From positions 186,001 to 250,000 of the forward strand of contig NZ_JAINVX010000005.1 in assembly GCF_019880635.1 (NCBI RefSeq): 64,000 nucleotides of DNA, in the 5' to 3' direction. The stretch comes from Hanstruepera marina. GTDB lineage: Bacteria; Bacteroidota; Bacteroidia; Flavobacteriales; Flavobacteriaceae. Positions 60,587 through 64,000 of the stretch are shown one piece after another; the stretch's first letter is position 1, and each line of letters opens with the position of its first letter. Both the position numbers and the translations under genes were made by a program. The notes under the pieces were generated by a model, which ran no database searches, was not told the DNA's origin, and saw nothing but the letters and a program-made list of their open reading frames with translations.

Positions 60587-63229
60587 TTATTTTAAATTAA
60601 CAGTATCTTTCTTTTGTTTATTCTTGTTTAACAAGCCGCCAAGTATGTTTTTAATAGTTTGTTCTGTGCTTGGCGTTGTTGTTTCTGTGGTGTCAGTTTG
60701 AACATTTGTTGAGTCATTGGGAGTAGTACCCCCAGAATTACCACTCATAATACCACCTAAAATATCTTTAATAGTGTCTCCCCCTTGGTTCAGTAGCTTT
60801 TGCTTTTGAATTTCGACCAATTGTTGCATGAGCTTGGAAACACCTGAGCTTAAATCTGTGCTTACTTTAGGGTTATTAAAAGAACCTGTAAGATTAGCTG
60901 AAACCGGAATAGTGATTTTATTAACTTCTGGATCATCAATTTTACCAATTAAGCGATTGACGTCACTACCCAAATATTTAGCAGGAACGTTAAAAATCAC
61001 ATCATAATCCATGGTTTTATCAAATCCATGACTACCAGCTATTGCAATGTCAATATCTTTATATTTCAGATAGAATGGTTTGATGTTAACCTTGCCATTT
61101 TCGAATGTTAAGCTAGTTTTTAAGTCGCGCAAATCTAATTGATTGAAATCAATAAAATCTAAATTAGTTTCCAGTGCATTAAGTAATTTGCTGCTTTCAG
61201 CATTGAGTTCTCTTGTTAACACTTCAGCAAAGGCGTCACCAGAAACAGATTGTAAATTTGGAGAGAATGATTCGTTTAAATTTCCTTTAAGGTTAATTGT
61301 TGTATTCAATTTTCCTTCTAGTACTTTAGCAATTGGAGCTATATTTTGTAATAAATCTAAATCTTTAAACGATTGTGCAATATCAAACCCATCAGCACCT
61401 AAATTGATATTAAAAATAGGCGTGTCGTCTTGAGTTGATACATCTCCGTTTATCGTCATTTTACCATCAAATATATCTGATGTCATATTGTTCAGTTGTG
61501 CACGCTGGTCTTTAATAATCAATGTGCCTACAACATTCTTTAGGTTAAGATTGTCATATACAACGGTTTTGGCATTAGCATTTATGGTGCAGTCAAGAAA
61601 CTCAGGGATTTTCAACGATTCGCTATCTGCTGTTGTTTTATTGGTTTTTTTTGTGTCTTCATCAGCTTCCATAAAATCGCTGATTAAAAATTGTTGTGAA
61701 GTAACATTAAAATTACCCTGTAATTTTTTGTCGCTTAATAGATAACCCAATAAGTTATTTATGGTTCCTGTTGCAGCTAAATCACTATTTCCTGTTACGG
61801 CATTAAAATTATTTAATGAAACGGTACCAGGTTTAAATGTCATGTCGGCTTTAGAGATTTTAATAGGATTTACAATATCTTCGGATGAATATGTGAAATC
61901 AGTAACCGAAGCTATCCCCGTGTTTTTTATTCTGCTATAAGCATTGGTCTCAACAGCATTCATGTCAAAAGCAGTGTTTAGTTTTGCTTTTAAAACACCA
62001 CTTAACTGCTTTTCCAATTTAATGGGATAGGCTTGGGAAATATTGCCCAAATTTAAAACGCCATCAATATCCATATTGACTAGTATATTGTCTGTAATGT
62101 TTTTAAGTGTGCCTGATGCTTTAAAGACATCTTCTTCAATTTTAAAATTTAAAGTGTTAATATCTAAATAGGTTTCCTTTGAATTTCCTGTTGTGTTCTT
62201 TAAGGCTACATCAATATTGATGCTTTCAACCCGTTTTGGTAAATCAGGATACTTAAATGAGGCATTGTTGGAATTGACTTGAATATCTAGGTTTGGTATT
62301 GTGTTTTCAGAAATTTCACCTTTAATCAATCCGTTAATTTTAAAATCACCAGTGGTTTCTACTGCTTCAATATCTTTAGAATAGGCTTTGGGTATAACGG
62401 CCAAAAAATCTTTGAAAGAGGCTCCTGGATTCTCAAAAGTAATATCAATTAGTTGGCCGTTTTCAATTTGCTGTACAAATCCATCAAAGGTGATAGGTAA
62501 TTGGTTTATAAGGCCTTTATTTTCCTTAAAAGTGTATTTGTTGTTGTTTAAATCCAGATCAATTAAAGCATCCAGTTTTAAAGTGTTGTTGTCTAAATAA
62601 CTTGTGCTATCTATGCTTAAACTAATTCGTGCTTCAGATTCTGTGTCTAATTCAGAAACGTTGCCCGAAAATGTGCCTTTGCCTTTATGGTTGAATTCTG
62701 TAATGAAAAAAGTGGTTTTTGATGTTTCGTCAATATAAGTTAAAGCACTGTTTTTAATAGCGTAATCTTGCACATCAAATGTGAAACCTTTTGAATCACT
62801 ATTGCCTGTATCAGGTGTTTCAGATTCTTTTAATATGTCATAATTAACATCACCAAGTTTATTGGTTTTAAGGGTTAGGAGTGTTTCGTCTAAATCTATG
62901 GTGTTGATAGTTAGTGGCTCATCACTTGAACTTTTAAAAACCTCTTTAATGGGCAACGAAAGGGATATGGATTTTGATGTGGCCAAGGTTTCACCTTCAA
63001 AAGGTTTAAAATTGGTAATAACCAAATCGTTGATCTCTACTTGAGCATTCGGGAAGCTTCTTATAAAGCTTAAGTTAACTGAACTGAATGATACTTTGGC
63101 ATTTAAGTTTTCATCGGCATAGCGTTGTACAATTTTTTCAATTTGTGACTGAAAGGCAAACGGGAGCGCCAAAAAGAGTAAAAGAATAATAAGTAAAGTA
63201 ATTCCAATAATTTTGAATACTTTTTTCAT
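60587..63229 (-). CDS. AsmA-like envelope protein
   Basis: 880 residues. An N-terminal membrane helix (IIGITLLIILLLFLALPFAF) is followed by a very long repetitive beta-type region with many Asp/Asn/Gly turns and AsmA signatures (INDLVITNFKPFEGETLA; LRDLKTSLTFENGKVNI; VIFNVPAKYLGSDVNRLIG). The C-terminus is Thr/Ser/Pro-rich and ends with a basic NKNKQKKDTVNLK. AsmA-like proteins form long bridge structures thought to move lipids between membranes. The regulation and exact cargo are unknown. The stop is 39 nt upstream of the rpsU ATG on the same strand. Confidence 0.87.
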   Translation of the reverse strand: MKKVFKIIGITLLIILLLFLALPFAFQSQIEKIVQRYADENLNAKVSFSSVNLSFIRSFPNAQVEINDLVITNFKPFEGETLATSKSISLSLPIKEVFKSSSDEPLTINTIDLDETLLTLKTNKLGDVNYDILKESETPDTGNSDSKGFTFDVQDYAIKNSALTYIDETSKTTFFITEFNHKGKGTFSGNVSELDTESEARISLSIDSTSYLDNNTLKLDALIDLDLNNNKYTFKENKGLINQLPITFDGFVQQIENGQLIDITFENPGASFKDFLAVIPKAYSKDIEAVETTGDFKINGLIKGEISENTIPNLDIQVNSNNASFKYPDLPKRVESINIDVALKNTTGNSKETYLDINTLNFKIEEDVFKASGTLKNITDNILVNMDIDGVLNLGNISQAYPIKLEKQLSGVLKAKLNTAFDMNAVETNAYSRIKNTGIASVTDFTYSSEDIVNPIKISKADMTFKPGTVSLNNFNAVTGNSDLAATGTINNLLGYLLSDKKLQGNFNVTSQQFLISDFMEADEDTKKTNKTTADSESLKIPEFLDCTINANAKTVVYDNLNLKNVVGTLIIKDQRAQLNNMTSDIFDGKMTINGDVSTQDDTPIFNINLGADGFDIAQSFKDLDLLQNIAPIAKVLEGKLNTTINLKGNLNESFSPNLQSVSGDAFAEVLTRELNAESSKLLNALETNLDFIDFNQLDLRDLKTSLTFENGKVNIKPFYLKYKDIDIAIAGSHGFDKTMDYDVIFNVPAKYLGSDVNRLIGKIDDPEVNKITIPVSANLTGSFNNPKVSTDLSSGVSKLMQQLVEIQKQKLLNQGGDTIKDILGGIMSGNSGGTTPNDSTNVQTDTTETTTPSTEQTIKNILGGLLNKNKQKKDTVNLK

Positions 63230-63316
63230 AAATAATAGTGTGATTGGTTTTATAGATATACGTAAATACTAATCGAATAGATGCTGAAAACCAAAACTTT
63301 AATAAAATTTTAGTAA

Positions 63317-64000
63317 TTAAAGTAAGTGGATTTCCTCGTTTACTTTTAGTTTAAAACGCCTTCTAAACAAAAACACCCCTAAATACAGAAACGGTGTATC
63401 TAAAGCTGCTATCATGACCTTGAATATTACACCAGCAACTAATAAGCCCATAAACTTATCCCATTCAATAATACCAAAGGAACAAAGTAATAGCAGAATT
63501 GTACAGGTATCAACAAATTGCGAGAAAAAAGTCGAAAAGTTATTGCGTAACCATAAGTGTTTCCCTTTGGTAAGGCCTTTCCAAAAATGATAGATTTGTA
63601 TGTCTATAAACTGTGCAAATAAATACGCCAACATACTGGCCATAACAGCTATAGCTGTGCTGCCGAAAACGGTTGTAAATAAATCATCAGGTACGGGAGA
63701 CCATGATGTTGCAGGAATGGCATTTGCAGTATAAATAATAGCCATAGAAAACATAGAGGCAAAAATTCCTGTAACCACTACTTGATTGGCTGCCTTTTTA
63801 CCGTAAATTTCACTGATTAAATCAGTGATTAAAAAGGTAATAGGGTAAGGCAGTATGCCTACCGAAATTTCAAATAGTTTGGTGTCGAAAATTTCAATAT
63901 CTACAGGATACCAATAAAAAAACTTCTGAAAAATAAGATTGGAAACCACCAACGACGTAATAAACAAAGCAGCCAATAGTAAGTAAATACGATGCGCGAG
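63317..64000 (-). CDS. Queuosine precursor transporter, YhhQ/VUT family (5' end outside window)
   Basis: 227 visible residues; the frame stays open to the right edge, so the true start lies outside (the forced TTG at 63976 is not it). Six or more membrane helices are present. They carry the family features LVVSNLIFQKFF, YPITFLITDLISEIYGKKAANQVV, MAYLFAQFIDIQIYHFWK-type helices and LRNNFSTFFSQFVDT. These proteins import queuine or preQ1-type precursors, which fits the presence of queG at 6442-7365. The C-terminal end is charged (FRRRFKLKVNEEIHLL). Confidence 0.9.
   Translation of the reverse strand, partial: LAHRIYLLLAALFITSLVVSNLIFQKFFYWYPVDIEIFDTKLFEISVGILPYPITFLITDLISEIYGKKAANQVVVTGIFASMFSMAIIYTANAIPATSWSPVPDDLFTTVFGSTAIAVMASMLAYLFAQFIDIQIYHFWKGLTKGKHLWLRNNFSTFFSQFVDTCTILLLLCSFGIIEWDKFMGLLVAGVIFKVMIAALDTPFLYLGVFLFRRRFKLKVNEEIHLL

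Noticed and set aside
1-64000. CRISPR arrays, tRNA or rRNA genes, insertion sequences
   Set aside because: I scanned for repeated spacers, cloverleaf-type clusters and transposase-like proteins and saw none; a dedicated tRNA or Rfam search could still find a short RNA.

Overview
The window is a low-G+C chromosomal segment of a member of the Bacteroidota, almost certainly a gliding Flavobacteriaceae bacterium. The evidence is a giant SprA gene, a RemB-like gene, PorG-like and PorP/SprF-like type IX secretion genes, Bacteroidota-type -7 boxes (TAnnTTTG) before many genes, frequent TTG/GTG starts, and LytS/LytTR signalling. I cannot name a genus. It is densely coded: no gene-free stretch exceeds about 300 bases, and I see no tRNA, rRNA, insertion sequence, prophage or CRISPR array.

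Left part (1-10.4 kb): the tail of cytochrome c oxidase subunit I, ruvB and a cytochrome P450. Next comes a three-gene cassette of unknown role (lipoprotein, radical SAM/SPASM-like protein, fatty acid hydroxylase-like membrane protein), then queG, a malic enzyme fused to a phosphotransacetylase domain, and ruvA. The cassette is the most accessory-looking part of the window.

Surface and motility block (10.4-22.3 kb): sprA (2400 codons), gcvH, a VanZ-like gene, two TonB-like energy transducers, and a remB-like gene whose N-terminus looks like a third copy of the TonB C-terminal domain. A secreted protein of unknown function follows.

Respiratory block (23-28.3 kb): heme o synthase, two subunit III-type proteins, a subunit IV-type protein, a SCO-like protein without the copper ligands, a normal SCO protein, a DUF420 protein and a small CxxC membrane protein. 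Together with the oxidase subunit I fragment at the left edge, this suggests the oxidase genes are split between two loci.

Export and cell-envelope part (28.3-52.3 kb): a MacAB-TolC-like five-gene efflux operon, tsaB, mscS, a DUF1304 gene, dodecin, a three-domain NFU protein, a PorP/SprF-like gene and a von Willebrand A protein. A TPR histidine kinase / small lipoprotein / LytTR regulator operon follows, then a gamma-type carbonic anhydrase-like gene, murI, and the envelope-biogenesis run porG-uppS-bamA-ompH-ompH, with nadK and a CBS gene upstream on the same strand.

Right part (52.3-64 kb): pdxJ, an alpha/beta hydrolase, a small membrane protein, tig-clpP-clpX, a GH3-like gene, a DUF2797 gene, rpsU, a large AsmA-like gene, and a queuosine-precursor transporter that runs off the right edge.

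Features that stand out beyond ordinary annotation: (i) the uncharacterised cassette at 2780-6423; (ii) three consecutive genes sharing a TonB-C-like module; (iii) a degenerate SCO paralogue beside the real one; (iv) exact 9-bp direct repeats with a 12-bp gap upstream of the LytTR operon; (v) several places where a terminator U-tract merges into the next gene's -7 box with the start codon only 4-6 nt further on, implying leaderless mRNAs; (vi) a terminator for mscS written inside the coding sequence of convergent tsaB.
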